NCBI GenBank assembly: GCA_004525355.1
Contig: SPCK01000011.1
Location: 1 to 15,762, forward strand
Reading direction: 5' to 3'
DNA: 15,762 nt
From: Spirochaetales bacterium
GTDB taxonomy: Bacteria > Spirochaetota > Spirochaetia > Treponematales > UBA12059
Shown piece after piece: positions 1-6,720 of the stretch. The notes below the pieces were generated by a model. The model had not been told where the DNA came from and did no database searches. It saw only the letters and a program-made list of their open reading frames with translations. The translations under genes were made by a program, and so were the position numbers. Within the stretch, counting starts at the first letter, position 1; each line of letters opens with the position of its first letter.

Positions 1-1
1 G

Positions 2-973
2 TCCTCGCGCAACAAGATAGATTTCCTGCGGCGTTTCGAGTCCGCCGTCCACCCCGAGCGCTGCCTATTGTTCGCGTCTTCCAACGCGGCGATCTTCACC
101 ATCGTCAAGAAACTTGAGCACCTGGGCTTTCCCATGGCGGTACTCAAGTCAGACCGTGAAGGCGCGGAACGCCGATCGGCCCTTGAAGCCTTCGGTTCGG
201 GTGAGGCCCGATGGCTGGTCACCACGGACTTGGGCGCCAGGGGACTGGATCTCCAGGACGTTAGCCATGTCATCAGCTTTGACCTTCCCGAGGAGACTTC
301 CATCTACGTACACAGGGCCGGCAGGACCGGTCGCGCCGGAAAGCGGGGCGTCTCGGTAGCACTCGCCGATCTGGTGGAACTGCGGCGCGCCTCCAAGATA
401 GCCGTCCGGTACGGGTTCCCCTTCGTCTGCAAGATTCTGGATTCCGGCATAGTCCATGACATAGAGCCCGAGAACTTCTTCGCGATCGCGGAAGAAGATG
501 AGGCTGCACGCAAGAATGTCAAACTGGAGGCGGCCAAACGTCCGGAAGGCAGGAGGAATTCCCCGATCGGATCATCGCGTCAGCGTAGCCCGCGCCCGTC
601 TTCGAGTCCCGCCGCGAGCCACGATGATTCTCGTTGGCCGGCCAGACCAGGGAACGCGGCACGGGGCGCACGTCCCGGCGAAGATGCTCAGAGAAGATCC
701 AACGCAGCCCCCTATATGCGCAATACGCCCGAATCCCGTCAGAGTAGCGGAACCGGTGGTTATCGGCGCGGCGGCCCGCGAACGCAATCGCAACCCCAGC
801 CAGCACCAGGATCAGGATCACCCCAAAGCCCGTCCCAATCCCCTTCGCAAGGCACGCAATCGTCGCCGCAAGCCCCTGGCCAAGGCCAACAGGGACCCGC
901 CAGGCAACGTACTCCGTCAGGTAGGCGCCGAAAGCGCCGGGGCGACAAGCCCGGAGCGGGCGACAAGGCGTAA
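2..973 (+). CDS. DEAD-box ATP-dependent RNA helicase, C-terminal part (5' end outside window)
   Basis: The frame is open from the left edge at base 2, so the N-terminal ATPase domain (motifs Q to III) lies outside the window. What remains is the second RecA-like domain of a superfamily 2 DEAD-box RNA helicase, which unwinds RNA duplexes or remodels RNA-protein complexes using ATP. Visible motifs are TTDLGARGLD (motif V, about 221-250) and HRAGRTGRAG (motif VI, about 311-340), where HRIGRTGRAG is usual. After about 550 the protein turns into a low-complexity tail of roughly 130 residues rich in Arg, Ser, Pro, Gln and Gly, with SPSQ-type repeats and a basic end (GRRRKRRGDK). Such tails are common RNA-binding, disordered extensions in this family. 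The gene ends with TAA and converges on the methyltransferase gene. The family is certain; the particular helicase (RhlE, DeaD or CshA type) cannot be told from this part. Confidence 0.93.
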   Translation, partial: SSRNKIDFLRRFESAVHPERCLLFASSNAAIFTIVKKLEHLGFPMAVLKSDREGAERRSALEAFGSGEARWLVTTDLGARGLDLQDVSHVISFDLPEETSIYVHRAGRTGRAGKRGVSVALADLVELRRASKIAVRYGFPFVCKILDSGIVHDIEPENFFAIAEEDEAARKNVKLEAAKRPEGRRNSPIGSSRQRSPRPSSSPAASHDDSRWPARPGNAARGARPGEDAQRRSNAAPYMRNTPESRQSSGTGGYRRGGPRTQSQPQPAPGSGSPQSPSQSPSQGTQSSPQAPGQGQQGPARQRTPSGRRRKRRGDKPGAGDKA

Positions 974-1090
974 CTCGCCTTCGACAGACCCGGTGATACA
1001 GTCAGACCTCAACAACCCGACTGCGTACTCCCGTTTGCCCGAGACATGTACGTATCCGAGGTCATCCTTGCCTTGCCTTCGGGCGTTCCT
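974..1090. other. Convergent intergenic gap, no recognisable element
   Basis: This 117-bp gap lies between the 3' ends of the helicase (+) and the methyltransferase (-). I looked for a GC hairpin followed by a T-run in either direction and saw none. No plausible small gene is evident. Termination here may be Rho-dependent, or may use a structure not visible by eye. Confidence 0.5.
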
Positions 1091-2800
1091 TTATATGGAA
1101 TCGAAGCCGTAACGCAATTTCGCCAGTGCACGCAATCCATCAAGGCCGGTGTGAAATGATCCGTTGATGGATGCGACTTCCAGTTTTTCGAACTCTCGCA
1201 GGAAATGGATAAAATCCGCCTGATAACGCGGATGGGCCAGCTTGCGAAGGTACAGGAGAACTTCCTTGCGGGCGCGCGCTCCTGCAGGCCCGGGATCGGC
1301 GGCCAGAGGCAGGAGCGCTTCGAGATTCTCCTGCGCGTTCGCGCATCTGCATGACGCCAGTCGCATGAACAGATCGTGGCGCTGATCTTTACCCAGCGAG
1401 TCAATCAGATCTACGGCTTCGGGGCTCAAGCGACGCAAATCCTTCAGGGGTACCGCAACGGGAACAGGCCACAGTTCCGTACCCGTCACCCTCAGGGCAA
1501 CGCTACCGGAACTCACGCGGAAACGGGATCGCAAACGATCGGGATCGTAGCGTCCGCGCAGCGCCTGGTCCCTCATGCGGGCATCAGACAGCTGCCTGAT
1601 GGCAGCCTCGGATCCATCGGACGGCTGATCGGTACGAACGACGAACAGGTACTCGCGATTCGCGGTTTGCCGCTCGTCGCTCTGCCTGCCGCCTCGATAG
1701 GTCACGTATTCCAGCGTACGTACTTCGAGGCGGCCCCGTTCGGCAAGGATACCGGCCATGCGCTCCTCGTCGACGTGGCCGTCCCCATTCCAGCTGACCA
1801 CGATTGCGGCGGCGTCGATCGAGTCGATGAGTTCGGTAATGGCATTTTCCGCTTCGGGTCTTCGGCAAAACGGTGAACGCGTAAGCTTCCAGGATTCGGG
1901 AATGCCCGCCTTTCGCAAGAGCCTTCCGTCCTCGCCGAGATCGAGCGAGACGGGCGCGCCATCCCAACGGACGATCGTATTCAGGATATGATAATTCGAT
2001 CCATATTGGTGCTGATTGTACGGCGGATCGAGGTACACAATATCCGCTGGCCGACTCCTGACGAAATCGATCGCGTCCATCCTGTGGACGCGGGCCGTGG
2101 GGCCCGGCACGAGGACGGGAACCTCAAGCTCAGCCTTGGCAAGTATACGCTGCAACGCGTCTTTACCGTGTCCTCCGAAGCCCCGATGGTAGGCCTTGAA
2201 AACGCCCGAAGTATTGGAGTGGACCGCGGCCTCGAGGAGTATCGCTCCCAGGAATACCCTGCGCTTGACGTCGGCGACGCTGCCTGGTTCAGGCAAAGGG
2301 AATTCCGCTTCGAGCCTGTTGCGCGCCGCGTCGAGAAAGGTTGCGTTCTCGGCCGTATAGAAGAGCCGTTCCCGATTCAGATCGGGAGCGCCCGTCACCG
2401 CGGGAGCGTACCAGCGAGCCAGGTAGGGTTCGCCCCTACCGTCGATGTCGCGATTGCCTGCCTGGGAATGCATCGCGTTCCAGTCGGAGAAAACCCGGGC
2501 AAGTTCAGCCTCACTCCCGAACGCGTGCTCCAAATCCTCCGGCGCCAACTCCAGCCAGCATCGGTTGATGGCTTCGCTGTATGGTTCCCAGTCATTGGCT
2601 TCCACAGAATATCCCAGGGAGCGACCGAGTCGGGCGACCGAGCCGGAACCGGAGAATGGATCGAGAAAGCGTATGGATGCCCTGTTTGCTGACAGTGTCT
2701 GGAACAATGCTCCGAGTCGCGGCAGCAACGAACGCTTGTTGCCCAGGTAAGGAATCAACTGACGCCTGAGATAGTCGCTGTTTTCCTGCTCAGGGCTCAT
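1091..2800 (-). CDS. D12-class adenine-specific (N6) DNA methyltransferase with C-terminal extension
   Basis: This 569-residue protein should transfer a methyl group from S-adenosylmethionine to adenine N6 in DNA. It has the order of an alpha-class (Dam-like) enzyme: a motif X-like N-terminus (PYLGNKRSLLPRL, residues 17-29), motif I LDPFSGSGSV (46-55) for SAM binding, and catalytic DPPY (258-261) followed by NQHQYGSNYH. That last stretch resembles MTases of type II/IIS restriction systems. Residues from about 395 to the end are an extra region of about 175 residues that I do not recognise; it may hold target recognition or an accessory domain. I chose the ATG at 2800, which lies inside the queD stop region (11-bp overlap). 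It has no strong Shine-Dalgarno site, so translational coupling to queD is likely. The open frame continues to 2836, but those codons duplicate the queD end. No restriction endonuclease is adjacent, so it looks like an orphan MTase in this window. Confidence 0.88.
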   Translation of the reverse strand: MSPEQENSDYLRRQLIPYLGNKRSLLPRLGALFQTLSANRASIRFLDPFSGSGSVARLGRSLGYSVEANDWEPYSEAINRCWLELAPEDLEHAFGSEAELARVFSDWNAMHSQAGNRDIDGRGEPYLARWYAPAVTGAPDLNRERLFYTAENATFLDAARNRLEAEFPLPEPGSVADVKRRVFLGAILLEAAVHSNTSGVFKAYHRGFGGHGKDALQRILAKAELEVPVLVPGPTARVHRMDAIDFVRSRPADIVYLDPPYNQHQYGSNYHILNTIVRWDGAPVSLDLGEDGRLLRKAGIPESWKLTRSPFCRRPEAENAITELIDSIDAAAIVVSWNGDGHVDEERMAGILAERGRLEVRTLEYVTYRGGRQSDERQTANREYLFVVRTDQPSDGSEAAIRQLSDARMRDQALRGRYDPDRLRSRFRVSSGSVALRVTGTELWPVPVAVPLKDLRRLSPEAVDLIDSLGKDQRHDLFMRLASCRCANAQENLEALLPLAADPGPAGARARKEVLLYLRKLAHPRYQADFIHFLREFEKLEVASINGSFHTGLDGLRALAKLRYGFDSI

Positions 2801-3149
2801 AGCGGGCCATGCTGGTATCCGTCTCGAACACCTCAACCGCGCTCAAGGGGATTTCCGGTTCCGATTCCTTCATGCGCCCGAAGATATACCGGGCTATGCG
2901 CTCGGCGCTCGGCGAGTTTCCAAACTCGGGCATTTCATTGAGACTCGAATGGTCAAGCGCTTCCGTAACGGCCCGCAGGCAGTGCTTGAGCGCGCCGAAA
3001 TCAAGCAGCATTCCCGAACGATCGAGTTCGGTCCCTGTGGCGAACGCCCGGACGAGGTAATTGTGCCCGTGCAGGTTCTCGCACTTGCCGTGGTATTCGT
3101 TGAGGAAATGAGCCGCAGAGAACCCTGCCTCTACCCGTACCGTATACAT
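2790..3149 (-). CDS. queD: 6-carboxy-5,6,7,8-tetrahydropterin synthase / 6-pyruvoyl-tetrahydropterin synthase family (QueD)
   Basis: This 119-residue protein is a typical full-length member of the family. QueD converts 7,8-dihydroneopterin triphosphate to 6-carboxy-tetrahydropterin, the second step toward preQ0 and queuosine; it is cytosolic and zinc-dependent. Zinc ligands are His14 (SAAH) and the two His of HGH (27, 29). The CENLHGH stretch matches the CxxxHGH motif that carries the catalytic Cys (Cys23), and LDHSSLNE (65-72) and VFETDTS (107-113) are further QueD/PTPS signatures. The open frame runs upstream to 3551, but the ATG at 3149 is preceded by GGAGG (complement of 3156-3160) at 6 nt, and the family similarity starts there. 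Its last codons overlap the start of the methyltransferase. No other queuosine gene (queC, queE, folE) is in the window, so its pathway assignment rests on the motif. Confidence 0.92.
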   Translation of the reverse strand: MYTVRVEAGFSAAHFLNEYHGKCENLHGHNYLVRAFATGTELDRSGMLLDFGALKHCLRAVTEALDHSSLNEMPEFGNSPSAERIARYIFGRMKESEPEIPLSAVEVFETDTSMARYEP

Positions 3150-3166
3150 GGCCTGCCTCCAAGGCG

Positions 3167-3196
3167 ATAGTAGCAGAGCCGTTGACATGCCATCAA
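3167..3196 (-). promoter_or_regulatory. Candidate sigma70-type promoter for queD-methyltransferase
   Basis: On the minus strand, TTGATG (complement of 3191-3196) and TACTAT (complement of 3167-3172) are 18 bp apart. The start point would fall near 3160, giving a very short leader that begins about at the GGAGG ribosome site. Each hexamer matches 4 of 6 consensus bases, so this is a prediction only. Confidence 0.4.
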
Positions 3197-3225
3197 GGCC
3201 GCATTGCGGCCTCGCCGCTATGCGG
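3197..3225. repeat. Two adjacent short GC-rich inverted repeats
   Basis: GGCCGCA-T-TGCGGCC (3197-3211) is a perfect 7+1+7 inverted repeat. CCGC-TAT-GCGG (3215-3225) follows it. They sit in the divergent region between queD and the secreted-protein gene. They could be operator dyads or hairpins, and nothing in the sequence decides between these. Confidence 0.5.
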
Positions 3226-3259
3226 ATATGGTTTGGCGGGTGGTATTGTGGCTGTTTTC

Positions 3260-3268
3260 TTTTTTTTT
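3260..3268 (+). repeat. Homopolymer tract of nine T
   Basis: A run of nine T bases, preceded by TTTTC, lies about 120 bp upstream of the secreted-protein start codon and about 110 bp upstream of queD. It is the longest homopolymer I noticed in the window and stands out in a GC-rich background. It could act as an AT-rich upstream promoter element or vary in length by slippage. Confidence 0.8.
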
Positions 3269-3296
3269 GGTGCGCATTGTTCCAAATCGCGATACA
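3267..3296 (+). promoter_or_regulatory. Weak candidate promoter for the secreted-protein gene
   Basis: TTGGTG (3267-3272) and GATACA (3291-3296) are 18 bp apart, just downstream of the T9 tract. Both hexamers are imperfect. Transcription would start near 3303 and give a leader of about 88 nt that contains a 16-codon open frame. TTGACA at 3182-3187 is a better -35 match but has no -10 partner. Confidence 0.25.
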
Positions 3297-3314
3297 CTTG
3301 TACGCGAGGGAGCC

Positions 3315-3365
3315 ATGAAAGGGCGAATTGCGACCCATACGCGTTCCCTTATCTATGCAACCTAG
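3315..3365 (+). CDS. Possible 16-residue upstream ORF in the leader of the secreted-protein gene
   Basis: An ATG at 3315 preceded by GAGGGAG opens a frame encoding MKGRIATHTRSLIYAT and ends at TAG (3363-3365), 25 bp before the next ATG. The purine-rich ribosome site is close to the start codon (2-5 nt). It is too short to be judged by composition. It could be a leader peptide or chance, and I recognise no known leader peptide in it. Confidence 0.2.
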   Translation: MKGRIATHTRSLIYAT

Positions 3366-3390
3366 AACGCCTGTACGAGGAGGTCCTTGT

Positions 3391-3912
3391 ATGAAGAAAT
3401 TGTCATTGCTGTTCCTGATGCTCGCCCTGATCGCCGCGCCCGCGGCCTTCGCGCAATTCAGAATCGACGTAGGCTTCAACGCGCCGATGCTTATCGGAAT
3501 CGAGAATCTTGACGGACCGGAAGGCGATCCCGTAGAGGTTCCCAGTTTCATTCCGCTTCCGTTCGGCCAGATCAGCTACAATATGGATCTGGGCGCCCTC
3601 AGCGTCGGAGCCGGATTGCGGGCATATACGCTCATCATAGAGAGCCTCGCCTGGCCGTGTGCCTATGTCGAGTTCGATGTCGATCCGGTGGTCATCACCC
3701 TAAGCGGCGGCGGCGGCTTCTTCCTGTACTTCGGCGTGCTTGGCAACGGTACTCTCGATATGCACATGTTCATTCCCGAGCTGATGGCTCATTTCAAGCT
3801 GGGCAAGTTTACGCGGCTCGGCATCGGGGGCATGACCTTCATTGGACTAGAAAACCAGGATGTGTTCCCGTACATTATCTACGGCAGTCTACAGTTCAGC
3901 TTCCCGCTATAA
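3391..3912 (+). CDS. Small secreted protein, probably an outer-membrane beta-barrel or periplasmic protein
   Basis: The product has 173 residues. It begins with a clear Sec signal peptide: MKK, a hydrophobic core (residues 4-15) and a likely signal peptidase I site at AFA|Q after residue 21. The mature part alternates hydrophobic and polar residues, is rich in Gly, Phe and Tyr, and contains a GGGGFF turn. It ends in LQFSFPL, which resembles the aromatic C-terminal strand of outer-membrane barrels. About eight short strands could be drawn, but I did not model them. No lipobox Cys follows the signal, so it is not a lipoprotein. The ATG at 3391 has a very good GAGGAGG site, while in-frame upstream starts lack one and would bury the signal peptide. 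Function is unknown; similar small barrels are common in spirochaetes. It is monocistronic, with a GC hairpin just after the stop. Confidence 0.8.
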   Translation: MKKLSLLFLMLALIAAPAAFAQFRIDVGFNAPMLIGIENLDGPEGDPVEVPSFIPLPFGQISYNMDLGALSVGAGLRAYTLIIESLAWPCAYVEFDVDPVVITLSGGGGFFLYFGVLGNGTLDMHMFIPELMAHFKLGKFTRLGIGGMTFIGLENQDVFPYIIYGSLQFSFPL

Positions 3913-3924
3913 CGCCCCGTTAAC

Positions 3925-3970
3925 GCCGCGCCCTCGCAAACCGGGGGCGCGGCTGTACCGACCGCGATTT
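3925..3970 (+). terminator. Probable intrinsic terminator after the secreted-protein gene
   Basis: GCCGCGCCC (3925-3933) pairs perfectly with GGGCGCGGC (3945-3953), and three more loop-proximal positions can partly pair. The hairpin starts 12 bp after the stop codon. The T-run is poor: only a TTTT stretch near 3968-3971, about 15 nt downstream. Termination is therefore likely but not certain. Confidence 0.5.
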
Positions 3971-3984
3971 TCCCTCCCCCGCCC

Positions 3985-4013
3985 TTGCGCAACGCATACG
4001 GCTTGGTTACGAT
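3985..4013 (+). promoter_or_regulatory. Candidate promoter for murE, possibly giving a leaderless mRNA
   Basis: TTGCGC (3985-3990) and TACGAT (4008-4013) are separated by 17 bp. The -10 ends 6 bp before the murE ATG at 4020, so transcription would start at or within a base of the start codon. There is no Shine-Dalgarno sequence before that ATG, which fits a leaderless message. Confidence 0.35.
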
Positions 4014-4019
4014 ATCCGC

Positions 4020-5576
4020 ATGATTTGCGCGTTGTCCAAGATCATCGCACCGCTCGAGATACTCGAAACACGGGGAGACGCGTCCGTTCCCATCCACGGG
4101 CTTGCATACGATTCTCGGGAGGCCACCGCTGGCTACCTCTTCTTCGCACTCCCCGGTCTTCATGTCGACGGCCACGAGTACATCGAGGCTGCGCTGGATA
4201 GGGGCGCCGTCGCGATCATTCATGAGCGCGAATTATCCGCCTACCATCCAGGTGTTTGCTATGTGCGGGTGGTCGACTCCCGTTTCGCCATGTCGCCGGT
4301 TTCGGACGCCTTCCGGGGCTCGCCCTCGCGATCCCTTGCAGTCATCGGAATCACCGGAACCGAAGGCAAGAGCACGACGGTTTGGCTTGTGTACCGGCTG
4401 CTGGACCTTGCGGGGAAAAAGGCTGGTTTCATTTCCACCGTCGCATACAACACGGGAAACGGGGTTCTACCCAATCCCGCGCATCAGACGACCCCCGAAG
4501 CTACCTCCATCCACGAGAAACTCGCTGCCATGGTCGGGAACGGATTGGAGTACGCCGTAGTCGAAAGTTCGTCCCATGGCCTGTCGCCACGCTACAACCG
4601 TTTGGGAAATGTGCTCTTCGACGTAGGCGTCATGACCAATGTCAGGCACGAGCACCTGGAGTTCCACGGCACATGGGAGCGTTACCGCGACGACAAGGCC
4701 AACCTGTTCAGGCTACTGGATGCCAACGACCACACGAAAACTATCGCCGGCTTGCACGTTTGTGTGCCCGCATTCGGCGTGACCTGCGTTGACGACGGGA
4801 GTACGGACTACTTCCGCGCGGCGACGGCCATGCCGGTCTATACCTATTCCATGAAAAGCCCTGGCGCCGCCGACCTTTGGGCCCAGGATATACGGGCAGA
4901 CGACCTGGGCGCCACGTTCTCTATCGCGGAAGCGGACAGTGCGCGGCACGAGGCGCGGATCAACCTGCCCGGCGACTTCAACGTTGAGAACGTGCTCGCT
5001 GCCATCCTGACGGTTTCCCGGCTGTGCGGGATCCCTGTCGCCAATCTGGCACCGCTGCTTCCGCGGCTGGAACCAGTGCTCGGTCGCATGACGCGCATAG
5101 ATTCGGGCCAGCCCTTCCAGGTATTGGTCGACTATGCACATACACCCTCTAGTTTCGAGACGATACTAGCTCCACTGGCCGAAAGGTCGAAAGGTAAGCT
5201 CATCTGCGTTTTCGGTTCCGGAGGCGAGCGTGACGTCCAGAAACGCCCCGAGCAAGGAAGGATCGCCGCGAAGTACTGCCAGGTGGTAATACTGGCTGAC
5301 GAAGATCCCCGTGGAGAGGATCCCATGGCCCTGCTTGAGGACATAGCCGCCGGGTGCACGGATCTGCCGCGTGAAAATCGATTGTTCCTCATACCGGACC
5401 GGGCGAAGGCGATTCGCACGGCCCTTTCCCTCGCGTCGCCCGGCGACGCCGTCCTGCTCCTTGGCAAGGGTCATGAGGGCACCATCGATTACCAGTCGGG
5501 GAGCATCCCATGGAATGAAATAGAAGAAGCCAAACGGGCGCTTTCGGAAATTGGATATTGTGGAGGCAAGTTTTGA
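4020..5576 (+). CDS. murE: UDP-MurNAc-tripeptide synthetase (MurE-type Mur ligase)
   Basis: This 518-residue cytosolic ATP-dependent ligase adds the third amino acid to UDP-MurNAc-L-Ala-D-Glu. Visible parts are the N-terminal substrate domain with YDSRE (30-34), the P-loop GTEGKST (113-119; GTNGKT/S is usual), TTPEAT (157-162), ESSSHGL (182-188), TNVRHEHLEFHG (206-217) and Lys226, the expected carbamylated lysine. The C-terminal domain has DYAHTPSS (371-378), FGSGGERDVQKRP (398-410) and GKGHE (483-487). The substrate loop reads DEDPRGEDP (427-435). Aligned on the Arg, the diaminopimelate motif DNPR becomes EDPR, so the substrate may not be meso-diaminopimelate; L-ornithine is attractive for a spirochaete, but lysine is possible. 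The ATG at 4020 lacks a Shine-Dalgarno site, yet the protein begins as MurE proteins usually do. Its end overlaps ddl by 4 bp, forming a cell-wall operon. Confidence 0.93.
   Translation: MICALSKIIAPLEILETRGDASVPIHGLAYDSREATAGYLFFALPGLHVDGHEYIEAALDRGAVAIIHERELSAYHPGVCYVRVVDSRFAMSPVSDAFRGSPSRSLAVIGITGTEGKSTTVWLVYRLLDLAGKKAGFISTVAYNTGNGVLPNPAHQTTPEATSIHEKLAAMVGNGLEYAVVESSSHGLSPRYNRLGNVLFDVGVMTNVRHEHLEFHGTWERYRDDKANLFRLLDANDHTKTIAGLHVCVPAFGVTCVDDGSTDYFRAATAMPVYTYSMKSPGAADLWAQDIRADDLGATFSIAEADSARHEARINLPGDFNVENVLAAILTVSRLCGIPVANLAPLLPRLEPVLGRMTRIDSGQPFQVLVDYAHTPSSFETILAPLAERSKGKLICVFGSGGERDVQKRPEQGRIAAKYCQVVILADEDPRGEDPMALLEDIAAGCTDLPRENRLFLIPDRAKAIRTALSLASPGDAVLLLGKGHEGTIDYQSGSIPWNEIEEAKRALSEIGYCGGKF
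5562..5566 (+). promoter_or_regulatory. Ribosome binding site that fixes the TTG start of ddl
   Basis: GGAGG at 5562-5566, inside the end of murE, lies 6 nt before TTG 5573. It would be too close to the alternative TTG at 5558, which it follows, so it decides the start of ddl. Confidence 0.75.
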
Positions 5577-6661
5577 AGATAGCCATTTTATACGGCGGCA
5601 GATCGGGCGAGCACGAGGTATCCCTGGCGTCTGCCGCCAGCGTCGTCCATAACCTGAAGGCGAATCACAAGGTCACGCTTATCGGCATCACCAAGGCAGG
5701 GTCGTGGCGCTTGCAGCCCGACAGCGTCGCGGAGGCTGCGCAAAACGGCTCTGCCGCTCTGGAACTCAAGGAATCCGGTCCGGAAGTTCTCGTTGCACCT
5801 GGAGACGGCCTTCGCGTACACGGAATTCATGGCCAGTCTAGGCTCTCCATCGAAATTGTCTTCCCTGTCCTTCACGGTACATTCGGCGAGGACGGCACGG
5901 TACAGGGTCTCCTGGAATGCGCCGGGCTTCCGTATGTGGGAGCCGACGTTGAGGGTAGCGCCCTGGGCATGGACAAGGAAGCGGCCAAGAACCTGTGGCG
6001 ATTGGCAGGCATACCCGTAGTTCCATCCCTTACCGTGGATTCAAGTGACTATGCATCGTCGGAAGCTCTGAAAAATCAGGCAGAAGCGGCCTTTGGCTGG
6101 CCGATGTTCATCAAGCCATCGCGCACTGGCTCGAGCGTCGGCACCTCGCGCGTCGCCTCGCCTGCCGGTTGGGAAGCGGCCATCAAGGAAGCCTTGAGTT
6201 TCGACACCGTTGCCATCGTGGAGCCCTTCATACAGGCTCGGGAGATCGAATGTTCGGTAATCGGCAACGAGTCGCCGCGTGCCTTCGAACCGGGCGAGGT
6301 TGCTCCAACCCATGAATTCTACGACTACGAGGCAAAGTACATCGATCCTGACGGAGCGCGCCTGATCATACCCGCTCCTATTGATGCCGACGTCCGGACC
6401 GGGATAAAGGACTTGGCCATCCGGGCATACAAGACCCTCGGCTTGCAGGGGATGGCGAGAGTCGACTTGTTCCTTGACAAATCGAACGGCAGTGTGTACG
6501 TAAACGAGGTGAACACCATCCCCGGTTTCACGTCCATTTCCATGTTTCCCAAGATGTGCGAAGCCGATGGGCTTGCGTATCCCGAATTGCTGGATGAACT
6601 CATCGCCCTGGGCATGGCCAGGCATACCAAGAGGAACAACCTGAAGTACGAACGCTCTTGA
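5573..6661 (+). CDS. ddl: D-alanine--D-alanine ligase
   Basis: This 362-residue ATP-grasp ligase joins two D-alanines in the cytosol to make the end of the peptidoglycan stem peptide. Motifs in order are YGGRSGEHEVSLASA (7-21), HGTFGEDGTVQGLLE (101-115), MDKEAAKN (133-140), the ATP-grasp loop KPSRTGSSVG (181-190), the omega-loop YDYEAKY (250-256), DLFLD (298-302) and NEVNTIPGFTSISMFP (311-326). YDYEAKY is the form found in D-Ala-D-Ala ligases rather than in VanA-type D-lactate ligases. I chose the TTG at 5573 because the product then starts MKIAILYGG, the usual family start, and GGAGG lies 6 nt upstream. The start codon overlaps the murE stop as TTGA (4 bp), which indicates translational coupling. 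Length and all key motifs are normal. Confidence 0.95.
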   Translation: MKIAILYGGRSGEHEVSLASAASVVHNLKANHKVTLIGITKAGSWRLQPDSVAEAAQNGSAALELKESGPEVLVAPGDGLRVHGIHGQSRLSIEIVFPVLHGTFGEDGTVQGLLECAGLPYVGADVEGSALGMDKEAAKNLWRLAGIPVVPSLTVDSSDYASSEALKNQAEAAFGWPMFIKPSRTGSSVGTSRVASPAGWEAAIKEALSFDTVAIVEPFIQAREIECSVIGNESPRAFEPGEVAPTHEFYDYEAKYIDPDGARLIIPAPIDADVRTGIKDLAIRAYKTLGLQGMARVDLFLDKSNGSVYVNEVNTIPGFTSISMFPKMCEADGLAYPELLDELIALGMARHTKRNNLKYERS

Positions 6662-6720
6662 TGGAGCGGAAACGATCCAGATATGCATAAATATACGGTC
6701 ATATCGAATAATTATTTACC

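Noticed and set aside
498..1112. 204-residue plus-strand frame overlapping the helicase tail and running past its stop
   Set aside because: It is out of frame with the helicase. Its Arg/Pro-rich translation reflects the repetitive tail bases, and no family or ribosome site is visible.
1988..2692. 234-residue plus-strand frame opposite the DNA methyltransferase
   Set aside because: The methyltransferase frame carries catalytic motifs over the same bases. The plus-strand frame has none, and no ribosome site.
1091..3149. A restriction-modification or phage-defence island around the methyltransferase
   Set aside because: Neighbours are queD and an RNA helicase with no endonuclease, toxin, integrase or other defence gene, so only a lone methyltransferase is supported.
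3182..3187. Perfect TTGACA as a -35 box for the secreted-protein gene
   Set aside because: No -10-like hexamer lies 15-19 bp downstream; that position is GC-rich and inside an inverted repeat.
3150..3551. N-terminal extension of queD to 3551
   Set aside because: QueD family similarity begins at the ATG at 3149, which has GGAGG in front. The extension lies antisense to the secreted-protein gene and crosses its promoter region.
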